Shown here one piece after another: positions 24,168 through 32,220 of a DNA stretch of 64,000 nt. Source of the DNA: JAFAGX01 sp035623335. GTDB lineage: Bacteria; Acidobacteriota; Terriglobia; Terriglobales; Acidobacteriaceae. Position 1 is the stretch's first letter. Every line of letters starts with the position of its first letter. The notes under the pieces are model-generated. The model searched no databases. It was given only the letters and a program-made list of their open reading frames with translations, and was not told the DNA's origin. A program made the translations under genes and the position numbers. The stretch spans positions 1-64,000 of the forward strand of contig DASPTQ010000289.1 in NCBI GenBank assembly GCA_035623335.1, given 5' to 3'.

Positions 24168-25673
24168 TTGATCGCTGCACTGCTCGGGTTCCAGGTTGCA
24201 GTGTGCCTGGCTCAGAATTCGCCGAAAGTCTCCCTGGATACCAACCCAACCATCTTCGCCGTGTTGACCGCGATCAACGCTTGCGGTTATGACACCGAAC
24301 TCAGTGTTTCCGACCCGCTGCGCTCGGAAATTCGTGAGGAAGTTGCCAAGGCCACTGAGACTTCCGTCCAAGCCAAAGAAGAAACCGATATTCTGTGCAA
24401 CTATTATCACGAGCACGCACAACCGGATCCCTCGAGGACACTGGCGCAGTATGTCTCGCTGGCCCTGTTCATGGATGCTCCTCCGAGTTTTACCCTGAAG
24501 GTCAAAGATACGGACTTGCCTCCGGATGCAATGCAAGTCGTGGGCGTCGTACCCACCCTCCAAAAGTTCTATGAGGCCGTGGGGCTCGCCCAGATCTGGG
24601 CACGTCACGAGCTAGCCTATGCGTCCCTGACCGCCCGCTACCACGAGCCGCTTTCCAAGGTGCTCTTTGATACCGAGATCTATTTGAAGCTGCCCTCCGC
24701 CGGGTATTTAGGGCACAGCTTTTCCGTCTATCTCGACCCTATGGGAGCTCCCGACCAGACCAATGCTCGCAATTACGGATCCGATTACTACGTGGTAATC
24801 TCGCCAGGAGTGGCGTCCACCCTTAAGATGGAGCAGATTCGTCATACCTATCTCCACTATCTGCTCGACCCGCTTGCGATGAAGTATTTTCTTCTCATCG
24901 AGGGTCTGAAGCCCTTGCTCGACCAGGTCAAGAAGGCGCCCATGGATGAGAGCTTCAAAGAGGACATTTCACTGCTGGTCACCGAATCCTTCATTCGTGC
25001 GATTGAAGCCAGAACGAGCAGCACGGACAAAATCTCCGAGGCGGAACGGGAAGCGGCTGTCCAGCGCGACGTCGAGCAGGGTTATGTATTAACGGCTTAC
25101 TTCTACGATGCCTTGTTGCAGTTTGAAAAGAGTCCGACCGGCCTGCGCAACGCCTATAGCGATATGATCGGGCGGATCGACCTTCATAAGGAGCAGAAGC
25201 GCGCGTCCAACGTGCGATTCGCGACGCGAGCGGATCCTGAGCTGGTGCGGTTCTCACAGCCGGCCCACCCGAAATTACTGGTCACAGCCGAGCAACGACT
25301 CTCCGCCGGAGATGCGGAGAGCGCCAAGAAGCTTGCGCAGCAGGCGCTCGATACCAAGACCGAGGACCCGGGCCGCGCCCTGTTCATTCTCGCGCAAGTG
25401 GCGACGATGAACCGTGACATGCAGGGGGCACGTCATTATTTCGAGCAGGCCTTGGGCGTCGCGCAAGAACCGAAGGTGGTGGCCTGGTCGCACATCTATT
25501 TGGGGAGAATTTTGGATCTCGAGGAAGACCGAGCGGCGGCGCTCGATCATTATCGCCTGGCGCTGCGTGCCAGCGCCTCTCTGCCGGAGGCCAAGGCTGC
25601 CGCCGAGCATGGAATCGAGCAACCGTTCGAGCTTCCCATCCATCCCCAGAACGATCCGGGCAAGAGGAACTGA
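24168..25673 (+). CDS. Secreted TPR-repeat protein
   Basis: The protein is 501 residues from TTG 24168. A signal peptide (IAALLGFQVAVCLAQ) leads into about 330 residues of mostly helical sequence containing GYLGHSFSVYLDPMG, YVVISPGVASTLKMEQIRH and TYLHYLLDP. The H-T-Y-L-H-Y segment is typical of a zincin-like helix, but no HExxH is present. The C-terminal TPRs read EQRLSAGDAESAKKLAQQAL and GRALFILAQVATMNRDMQGA, then WSHIYLGRILDLEEDRAAAL. The signal peptide lacks a basic N-region with TTG. A CTG at 24144, with GGAGG 6 bases upstream, would supply one (LRSRFRSA). It is in line with the second TPR gene. Confidence 0.65.
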   Translation: MIAALLGFQVAVCLAQNSPKVSLDTNPTIFAVLTAINACGYDTELSVSDPLRSEIREEVAKATETSVQAKEETDILCNYYHEHAQPDPSRTLAQYVSLALFMDAPPSFTLKVKDTDLPPDAMQVVGVVPTLQKFYEAVGLAQIWARHELAYASLTARYHEPLSKVLFDTEIYLKLPSAGYLGHSFSVYLDPMGAPDQTNARNYGSDYYVVISPGVASTLKMEQIRHTYLHYLLDPLAMKYFLLIEGLKPLLDQVKKAPMDESFKEDISLLVTESFIRAIEARTSSTDKISEAEREAAVQRDVEQGYVLTAYFYDALLQFEKSPTGLRNAYSDMIGRIDLHKEQKRASNVRFATRADPELVRFSQPAHPKLLVTAEQRLSAGDAESAKKLAQQALDTKTEDPGRALFILAQVATMNRDMQGARHYFEQALGVAQEPKVVAWSHIYLGRILDLEEDRAAALDHYRLALRASASLPEAKAAAEHGIEQPFELPIHPQNDPGKRN

Positions 25674-25725
25674 GCGGGACTTTCGAGATTGAGGTGAGAC
25701 TCGGAATCAGAAGCGAGGAGAGAGC

Positions 25726-26619
25726 ATGAAGCGAGCAGCGGTGATGTTGATCATTTTGGCTACGGCCAGTTTGGCGGTGGCCCAGACGCAGCAGCAGGCC
25801 CCCAACAAGTCGTCGCAGTCCGGCGCCCCAGGGGCGGCGCAAGCGGGCACGCCCGCTCCCGGGGGCAAGCTCCCGCCCCAGGCCAAGACGCAACCGGAGT
25901 TTGACGCCTACCAGGCCGCCATCAAGAACGCGAACGATCCCGCCGCCATGGACAAAGCGGCTGACGATTTCGCCGCGAAATTCCCCGACAGCGAGCTTCG
26001 CGTACTGCTTTATCGGGTTGCCATGCACGCCCAACAGGGCGCCAACAATGCTGAGAAGATGTCCGAGGACGCGCAAAAGATTTTGAAGATTGACCCGGAT
26101 GACCCGGAGGCCCTGATCGGGGCTGCCGAAGTCATCGCCGAACGTACCCGCGATACGGATTTGGATAAAGACCAACGTTTGGCGGAAGCCCAGAAAGACG
26201 CGCAGCGCGCCCTGCAGACGATCGACACCGACGCTGCGATTCCGGCGGGCACACCGCAGGAAAAAATTGACGCCTACAAGGGATTCTTGCGCTCCTCCGC
26301 CTATTCCATCCTGGGAACGATTGCGTTCAACCAAAAGAATTACGTGGAAGCGGAAACACAATTCCGCAAATCGATCGATGCTTTCCCGTCTCAGCCCGAT
26401 CCGGTCGTGGTGTTGCGGCTGGCCATTGCTCTGGATAACCAGGGCAAGTACCCTGACGCTCTCAAGGAAGCGAACCGCGCCGTGGACTTGACCCAGGAGA
26501 ACACCACCGCGGGAACCTTGGCACGGCGAGAACGGGATCGTTTGGTGCAGTTGACCGGGGGCGCTCCGCCCAAACCGTCAACCGGCGCGATGCAGAATCC
26601 AAACCCGCCCTCGCATTAG
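25726..26619 (+). CDS. Secreted TPR-repeat protein with Gln/Pro-rich linker
   Basis: The 297-residue protein starts MKRAAVMLIILATASLAVAQ, a typical signal peptide. A low-complexity Gln/Ala/Pro/Gly linker (about residues 20-58) precedes helical repeats: EFDAYQAAIKNANDPAAMDK, DSELRVLLYRVAMHAQQGAN and AEKMSEDAQKILKIDPDDPE, later SAYSILGTIAFNQKNYVEAE and LRLAIALDNQGKYPDALKEA. These are TPR-like helical pairs, usually scaffolds for protein assembly at the cell envelope. GAGGAGAGAGC lies just before ATG 25726. It follows the other TPR gene by 52 bases. The tail (PKPSTGAMQNPNPPSH) is disordered. Confidence 0.7.
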   Translation: MKRAAVMLIILATASLAVAQTQQQAPNKSSQSGAPGAAQAGTPAPGGKLPPQAKTQPEFDAYQAAIKNANDPAAMDKAADDFAAKFPDSELRVLLYRVAMHAQQGANNAEKMSEDAQKILKIDPDDPEALIGAAEVIAERTRDTDLDKDQRLAEAQKDAQRALQTIDTDAAIPAGTPQEKIDAYKGFLRSSAYSILGTIAFNQKNYVEAETQFRKSIDAFPSQPDPVVVLRLAIALDNQGKYPDALKEANRAVDLTQENTTAGTLARRERDRLVQLTGGAPPKPSTGAMQNPNPPSH

Positions 26620-26697
26620 CCGGAAAGCTGGGGAGGCGAAAAAGGGGGGAACCTTCGAGCTCGGGCTTCGCAACCGGGCTCCGCCGGGAGAACTCCA

Positions 26698-27516
26698 GTG
26701 TGCTCACTCGCACGGACCAAATCACGGAGCATGGCCGAGCTCGAGCAGGCTCTCGGATGGAGCTTCCTTCGGCCCGAGTTGCTGGAGCAGGCCCTAACCC
26801 ATAGCTCGCAGGCTCGCGAACTCGAGGGTTCGTCGCTCGAACCCCGGCGCCGGGTCGGGGACAACGAACAACTTGAGTTCCTGGGGGATGCCGTGCTGGG
26901 CCTGATCACCACCGAGGACTTGTTTCATCGCTTTCCTCAGTTTCGGGAAGGAGAGCTGTCGAAAATGCGCGCTCACTTGGTCAGCGAAAAGCATCTTATC
27001 CAGGTGGCCCGTCGCTTGGAGCTTGGCCATTACTTACAGTTGGGACGCGGTGAGGAGAAGAGCGGCGGCCGGAGCAAGACGACCTTGCTGGTGGATGCTT
27101 TGGAAGCGATTCTCGGAGCCATTTACGTGGACGGCGGGCTCGAAAAGGTTCGGCCGGTTGTGGTCGAGCACATCATCCTTCCCGAGCTGGAGCGGATCGC
27201 GCAAGCGGGGCGAAGCTTGCCGCTGACCGACTTCAAGTCGGCCCTACAAGAACGGCTGCAAGCCTTGGGCCGTCCTCAACCGTCGTACGTTTTGGTCAAG
27301 GAGCAGGGACCTCAGCACCGCAAGACGTTCACCGTCGAAGTTCGCTTGCAGGCGGTGGGTGAGAGGAGGGATTTCGAGTTCGTGGGGCGCGCCGAGGGTC
27401 TTACCAAGAAGAATGCAGAGCAGGGTGCGGCCAGGCAGCTGCTCGAGTATTTGGGATCTTTGCCATCCGCAGCCAGCAAAAGACCGGATGGCCGGCGTGC
27501 CGCGACAGAGTTATGA
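26698..27516 (+). CDS. rnc: Ribonuclease III
   Basis: The 272-residue protein has the RNase III catalytic domain with the signature NEQLEFLGDAVLGLITTEDL (about residues 59-78) and the second metal-binding segment LLVDALEAILGAIYVDGG. A C-terminal double-stranded-RNA-binding domain follows (DFKSALQERLQALGRPQPSY, GLTKKNAEQGAARQLLEYLG). It cleaves dsRNA in rRNA and mRNA processing. GTG 26698 has GGGAG 7 bases upstream and is used here; ATG 26731 (MAELEQALGWSF) is the alternative, giving 261 residues. The gene leads an operon: lepB starts inside its stop (ATGA overlap). Confidence 0.92.
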   Translation: MCSLARTKSRSMAELEQALGWSFLRPELLEQALTHSSQARELEGSSLEPRRRVGDNEQLEFLGDAVLGLITTEDLFHRFPQFREGELSKMRAHLVSEKHLIQVARRLELGHYLQLGRGEEKSGGRSKTTLLVDALEAILGAIYVDGGLEKVRPVVVEHIILPELERIAQAGRSLPLTDFKSALQERLQALGRPQPSYVLVKEQGPQHRKTFTVEVRLQAVGERRDFEFVGRAEGLTKKNAEQGAARQLLEYLGSLPSAASKRPDGRRAATEL

Positions 27517-28256
27517 GAGTCGTGAACAATCAGCCGTCGGTTTGGCTGGGTTCGGTGCAATCCCTGCTCTCCACCGTAGTCATCGCGGTATTCGTCATCA
27601 CCTTTGTCGTCCAAGCTTTCCAGATCCCCTCTGAGTCCATGGAGAACACCCTGCTGATCGGAGACTACCTCCTGGTAAATAAGCTGCGCTACGGCGGAGG
27701 TGGTATTGGGGATCACATTCTTCCCTACCGCCCTGTGGAACGGGGCGACATCGTGGTGTTCCACTATCCGGTCAATCCCCGCCAGCACTTCGTGAAACGG
27801 GTGGTCGGAGTCCCCGGTGATCGCATACGGCTGATCGAAGGAGCTGTCTATGTCCATGGAGTTCGCCTCAACGAGCCGTACGTGCATCACAGTTCCCGAT
27901 TCCACGACGCCTTTCGCGATGACTTTCCCCGTCTGAATGAGACGGTTCCAGAGGTGACCAGCAGCTGGTGGCGCGAAATGCACACCTTGGTGGATGACGG
28001 TCAACTGATCGTGCCCAAAGGGTATTACTTCGTCTTGGGCGACAATCGCGATGAGAGCCTGGACAGCCGCTACTGGGGCTTTGTCCCCCAGGAAAATATC
28101 ATCGGCAGCCCGTTGCTGATCTACTGGTCGGTGCGCAGCGGCGAGGGTACGCCAGCATCGACCGCGCCCAGTGATAAACTTTATCATTTCGCCTATGCAA
28201 TCACGCACCTGTTTCAGCTTACCCGCTGGGAGCGGACGTTTCATTTGGTGTATTGA
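27513..28256 (+). CDS. lepB: Signal peptidase I, first paralog
   Basis: The 247-residue membrane protease has one N-terminal helix (LLSTVVIAVFVITFVVQAF). The box B nucleophile lies in IPSESMENTLLIGDYLLV (Ser-Met), box C is RGDIVVFHYP, box D is HFVKRVVGVPGDRI (general-base Lys), and box E is FVLGDNRDESLDSRYWGFVP. All catalytic residues are present. It removes signal peptides from exported pre-proteins on the outer face of the inner membrane. Between boxes D and E sits an insert (FHDAFRDDFPRLNETVPEV), longer than in E. coli-type short loops. The start overlaps rnc, and the second paralog follows within 30 bases, so both are in the same transcript. Confidence 0.9.
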   Translation: MRVVNNQPSVWLGSVQSLLSTVVIAVFVITFVVQAFQIPSESMENTLLIGDYLLVNKLRYGGGGIGDHILPYRPVERGDIVVFHYPVNPRQHFVKRVVGVPGDRIRLIEGAVYVHGVRLNEPYVHHSSRFHDAFRDDFPRLNETVPEVTSSWWREMHTLVDDGQLIVPKGYYFVLGDNRDESLDSRYWGFVPQENIIGSPLLIYWSVRSGEGTPASTAPSDKLYHFAYAITHLFQLTRWERTFHLVY

Positions 28257-28285
28257 GTCAACCGAATTCTCGATTGGCAAGGAAA

Positions 28286-29062
28286 ATGGCAGTGGCTAAG
28301 AAAGAAGACGCTCAGGTAGAAAAACCGCGCGAGACCACCGTTGAGTTTCTGGCCTCCCTGGCAGCGGTGCTGGTAACTGGCCTGTTCATCATCACCTTTA
28401 TTGTGCAGGCGTTCGAAATTCCTTCCAGTTCGATGGAAAACACTCTGTTGATCGGCGACCATGTGTTTGTGAATCGGGAGCAGTTCGCGCCGCCGACCCG
28501 ATGGCTGGGACCAATTCTTCCCTATCGGGACATTCACCGCCAGGACATCGTGGTCTTCTTGTCGCCGGCGGAACCTGGGTTGTACGTGGTCAAGCGAATC
28601 ATTGGCGCGCCCGGCGACCGCATCCACCTGCAGGACGGCGTGGTCTATCGCAACGGGGAAAAGCTGAATGAGCCTTACGTCATTCACCAGGCCGGGGGGG
28701 AAAACTACAATCCTTACCGGGATAATTTTCCTTCCGTGCTGCCCTCGGAGTACAGCAATGTAGCCCCGGAGTGGCAGTTGACCATGAAGCAGTACATTCA
28801 GGGCGACGACCTGGTGGTCCCGCCAGACCATTATTTCGCCATGGGAGACAATCGTGACGTCAGCTATGACAGCCGGTATTGGGGCTTCATTCCGCGGGAA
28901 AACGTCATTGGGCGGCCCATGTTTATCTATTGGTCGTTTCTAACTCCGCCCGATCAATATCTGCAAAAAGGTTTGGGCCAGAGATTGGGCTTTGTGGCCC
29001 ACGTCGTGTTCCATTTCTTCGATGAAACTCGATGGCGGCGCACCTTCAGGATCGTTCAGTGA
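28286..29062 (+). CDS. lepB: Signal peptidase I, second paralog
   Basis: The 258-residue protein is closely related to the preceding gene. It has an N-terminal helix (FLASLAAVLVTGLFIITFIV), IPSSSMENTLLIGDHVFV with the Ser nucleophile, RQDIVVFLSP, YVVKRIIGAPGDRIHLQDG with the catalytic Lys, and FAMGDNRDVSYDSRYWGFIP. The active site is complete, so it should be active rather than a decayed duplicate. ATG 28286 is preferred; a TTG at 28253, overlapping the previous stop, would add 11 residues without a ribosome-binding site. The charged N-terminus (AKKEDAQVEKPRE) differs from its neighbour. Tandem paralogs could divide substrates between them. Confidence 0.88.
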   Translation: MAVAKKEDAQVEKPRETTVEFLASLAAVLVTGLFIITFIVQAFEIPSSSMENTLLIGDHVFVNREQFAPPTRWLGPILPYRDIHRQDIVVFLSPAEPGLYVVKRIIGAPGDRIHLQDGVVYRNGEKLNEPYVIHQAGGENYNPYRDNFPSVLPSEYSNVAPEWQLTMKQYIQGDDLVVPPDHYFAMGDNRDVSYDSRYWGFIPRENVIGRPMFIYWSFLTPPDQYLQKGLGQRLGFVAHVVFHFFDETRWRRTFRIVQ

Positions 29063-31578
29063 GCCTTCCTACCTCTAAGCGCGGCACTCGATGGCTGGTC
29101 GTTCTCTTGCTCCTGCCGCTGTTTCTCCTTCGGCCGGGGGCGAATCGGATGAAGACCCGCATCGTCAGTTCGATCAGCCTCGCTTTGGGGCGGCCGGTCG
29201 AAGCCGCCTCGGTGCGCCTGCGACTGCTTCCCCAGCCGGGCTTCGAGCTGGAGAATTTCGTGGTGCATGATGATCGCGCCTTTGGCGAAGAACCCATGCT
29301 CCGTGCCCAGGAAGTCACGGCGTCGTTGCGTCTCACTTCTCTGCTCCGCGGACGCCTGGAGATCGCCCGCCTCTCGCTCACCGAGCCCAGTCTCAATCTG
29401 GTGCGTACTGCGGAATCCCACTGGAATCTTGAGAGCCTGATCGAGCGGGCGGCCCGAGTATCGGTGGCTCCGACCTCCAAGTCCAGGGCGGAAAGCCGTC
29501 CCGGTTTCCCGTACATCGAGGGCAGCCGCGGACGGATTAACCTGAAGCTCGGTCCGGAAAAGAAGCCCTACGCCCTTACGGAAGCGGATTTTGCCCTGTG
29601 GCAAGAGTCGGAAAATATGTGGGGCATGCGATTCGAGGCCCGTCCCCTGCGTACCGATTTCAACCTTACCGACACGGGCATCGTCCGCGCCAACGCCTGG
29701 TGGCAACGGGCAGCCAGTTTGCCGGGCACTCCTCTCGAAGTCAGCGTGGACTGGGAGGGAGCCCAGCTTGGGCAAGCCACCAAACTTTTGTACGGCAGCG
29801 ACCAGGGCTGGAGAGGTACGATCCGAGCTTCGCTAAACCTCATGGGGACCCCGCAGAATTCGACCCTCGTGGTGTCTGCCTCGGCGGACGACTTTCGTCG
29901 ATACGATGTCTTTGGCGGCGACCAATTGCGTTTGGCAGCCCAGTGCCGCGCCCAGTATCGTTCCGCCGACAATGCGTTCTCCGACATTAGCTGCCGCGCG
30001 CCTGTGGGAGAAGGTGTCCTTACCCTCGAGGGCAACATTGCTCATCCCTGGGCATCACCTGCCTACGCTCTGCGATTGGTCGCCGAAAACCTGCCCAGCC
30101 AGTCTTGGCTTGCCTTGGCAAGCCATGCTAAGTCCGGTTTCCCGGCTGATCTTCGAGCCAGCGGACAGGTGGAAGGCCAGCTCCGGGGTGTGCGGAAATC
30201 CGGGGCCGCCTCTTGGGACGGCGAAGGGCAGGCCACGGGACTGCGTTTGCAAGCCGGCGACAAGGAGATCGCATTCGGGGATGTCCCTTTTGCCATTGCC
30301 TCCGCTTCCGACACTCGCGGGCGGGGACCATCGCGACCCGCCGCTCTCCCCGAAGCGCCCGAACCAGCACCTCTCGTGATCGGACCCATTCATGTGGCGA
30401 TGGGCAGGCCCGTGCCCCTAACCGTCGAAGGGCTAGTCGGGCGGGAGAATTATGAGTTCACCTTCCATGGCGACGCACAACTGGAAAGGCTGTTCGAGTC
30501 AGCTCGAATGCTGCGCTTCCCTGTGCCCCCGGTGAAGGCCCAAGGGCTCGCGAAAATCGATCTTGCCCTGCGGGGTACTTGGTGGGGACCGGAGGCGCCT
30601 CGTGCAGTAGGCAAGGCGCAGCTCATCGGCGTCCGTTCTCAGGTCCGCGGCTTGAACCAGCCGCTCGACATTGTGGCGGCGAATCTCGCCCTCTCCCCCG
30701 ACCAAGTGCAGGTACAACACCTGCTGGCTTCGGTCGCAGGTAGTGCATGGAGTGGATCGCTGGCGGTGGAGCGACCGTGCAGCGTGACTGCTGGGTGTCG
30801 CGCCCGTTTCGATCTGCATGCCAGTGAAATTGCCATCGAACGCATGGACCAGTTGCTAAACCCGCGGATGCGCAAGAAACCATGGTACCGGGTTCTCAGT
30901 TCTCCTGCGGATTTGCCGCCGCCTTTTCTGAGTACGGTCAATGCAGAAGGCAAACTGGCGGTCGACCGAATGGTGCTCGATCGCTTCGAAGCTCGACGGA
31001 TCAAGGCCAAGGCGGAGTTGAACCAGGGCAGACTCCGGCTTTCTGATCTCGAGGCGGAGGTTTTAGGAGGCCGTCATCGTGGCGAGTGGATCGCCGATTT
31101 CATGGCCAAGCCTGCCCAGTATGAGGGGAGAGGAACGCTCGATGAGGTCGTGCTCGGCGAGCTCGGCGAGGCTATGAACGACACGTGGGTCACCGGATCG
31201 GCCAACGCGAGCTACCAAGTGAGTATCGCCGGTCTCACCTCCCAGGAATTACTCGATTCCGCAACGGGCAGCGTTCAGCTCGACGCGTCGCAGGGCGAGC
31301 TTCGCCATATCGTGCTTACCGACGGAGGCACCCCATTGCAAATGCATCGGCTTACCGCCCGGCTTCTTCTCAATAAGGGGACCTTTGAGGTCGAGGATGG
31401 CCGACTGGAAACCGCTTCGGAAATGTTCCGCATCAGTGGCACGGCATCCCTGACGCAGATGCTGAATCTAAAACTGATCCGCGAGGGCTCCTCCGGGTTC
31501 AACATCGTGGGCCCCTTGGCTCGACCGCATGTGTCGCCCTTCGCGGCGCAGGAGACCCGAGCTGCGCTGAAGCCATGA
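29059..31578 (+). CDS. AsmA-family envelope protein
   Basis: From GTG 29059, overlapping the lepB stop (GTGA), the protein is 839 residues. It has an N-terminal membrane anchor (TRWLVVLLLLPLFLL). The AsmA-type N-terminal pattern is VSSISLALGRPVEAASVRLR and LLPQPGFELENFVVHDD, then LTSLLRGRLEIARLSLTEPS and LNLVRTAESHWNLESLI. A long beta-rich middle follows, then a C-terminal AsmA_2-like region (DSATGSVQLDASQGELRHIV, MHRLTARLLLNKGTFEVEDG). AsmA proteins form periplasmic lipid-transport-like bridges needed for outer-membrane homeostasis. A Pro/Ala-rich loop (RPAALPEAPEPAPL) sits mid-protein. It shares an operon with rnc and the two lepB genes. Confidence 0.8.
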   Translation: MSLPTSKRGTRWLVVLLLLPLFLLRPGANRMKTRIVSSISLALGRPVEAASVRLRLLPQPGFELENFVVHDDRAFGEEPMLRAQEVTASLRLTSLLRGRLEIARLSLTEPSLNLVRTAESHWNLESLIERAARVSVAPTSKSRAESRPGFPYIEGSRGRINLKLGPEKKPYALTEADFALWQESENMWGMRFEARPLRTDFNLTDTGIVRANAWWQRAASLPGTPLEVSVDWEGAQLGQATKLLYGSDQGWRGTIRASLNLMGTPQNSTLVVSASADDFRRYDVFGGDQLRLAAQCRAQYRSADNAFSDISCRAPVGEGVLTLEGNIAHPWASPAYALRLVAENLPSQSWLALASHAKSGFPADLRASGQVEGQLRGVRKSGAASWDGEGQATGLRLQAGDKEIAFGDVPFAIASASDTRGRGPSRPAALPEAPEPAPLVIGPIHVAMGRPVPLTVEGLVGRENYEFTFHGDAQLERLFESARMLRFPVPPVKAQGLAKIDLALRGTWWGPEAPRAVGKAQLIGVRSQVRGLNQPLDIVAANLALSPDQVQVQHLLASVAGSAWSGSLAVERPCSVTAGCRARFDLHASEIAIERMDQLLNPRMRKKPWYRVLSSPADLPPPFLSTVNAEGKLAVDRMVLDRFEARRIKAKAELNQGRLRLSDLEAEVLGGRHRGEWIADFMAKPAQYEGRGTLDEVVLGELGEAMNDTWVTGSANASYQVSIAGLTSQELLDSATGSVQLDASQGELRHIVLTDGGTPLQMHRLTARLLLNKGTFEVEDGRLETASEMFRISGTASLTQMLNLKLIREGSSGFNIVGPLARPHVSPFAAQETRAALKP

Positions 31579-32159
31579 ATCCGCAGTTCCTGGTTCTGTT
31601 CTTCCTTCTCCCTGCTCTAACCGCTGTTCTTCCTCAGGCAGGGTCTGGTCGGAACCGAAACCCGGCCGCCGAAATGGAGCGCAAGCTCGAGCACCTTAGG
31701 AGCAACGGCAAACTGGAGCATCCCGACCCCAAACCCACGGTATTCATGGAAGAGGAAATCAATGCTTATCTCTCCTCCGGCGAGGTCAAGTTCCCGGCAG
31801 GAGTTGAGTCGGTCAATTTCCAAGAAGAGCCCGGCATAGTTACGGCAAATCTAAAAGTGGACTTTGACAAGTTGAAGGCCAAGCGCAATTCCGGGAATCC
31901 CCTGTTACAGATTTTCACCGGGATGCATGCGATCGAGGGACGAGCTCATGCCCATGGTGCGGATGGCTCAGCCTTTGTCAACCTCGACTCTGTATCGTTA
32001 GATGGAGTCGAGATACCCCGACTGGTGCTCCAGCTCTTCGCCGACCAGTACTTGCGCCCGCAGTATCCGCAGGCGGGTCTGGATTCGCAGTTCGCCCTTC
32101 CGGCGAGAATCGACACGGTGATGGTAGGATCCCACCGGCTGACGCTTACCCAGAGTTGA
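31575..32159 (+). CDS. Secreted hypothetical protein
   Basis: The 194-residue protein starts MNPQFLVLFFLLPALTAVLP, a signal peptide. The mature protein reads PKPTVFMEEEINAYLSSGEV, FPAGVESVNFQEEPGIVTAN and LKVDFDKLKAKRNSGNPLLQ, and ends in ARIDTVMVGSHRLTLTQS. The alternating beta-strand character resembles small lipid-binding-like or BON-like envelope proteins, but no family is assigned. The start overlaps the AsmA gene by ATGA, so it is probably a functional partner in the envelope and the last gene of the rnc operon. Confidence 0.6.
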   Translation: MNPQFLVLFFLLPALTAVLPQAGSGRNRNPAAEMERKLEHLRSNGKLEHPDPKPTVFMEEEINAYLSSGEVKFPAGVESVNFQEEPGIVTANLKVDFDKLKAKRNSGNPLLQIFTGMHAIEGRAHAHGADGSAFVNLDSVSLDGVEIPRLVLQLFADQYLRPQYPQAGLDSQFALPARIDTVMVGSHRLTLTQS

Positions 32160-32220
32160 CGGCGAAAAAGCGGTTCTTCCGCCGCGACGTGGGCAATCGA
32201 ACCGGGAACAGACTGTGCGG

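Noticed and set aside
25384..26361. 325-aa minus-strand open frame
   Set aside because: Antisense to the two TPR genes, with Arg/Leu-rich random composition.
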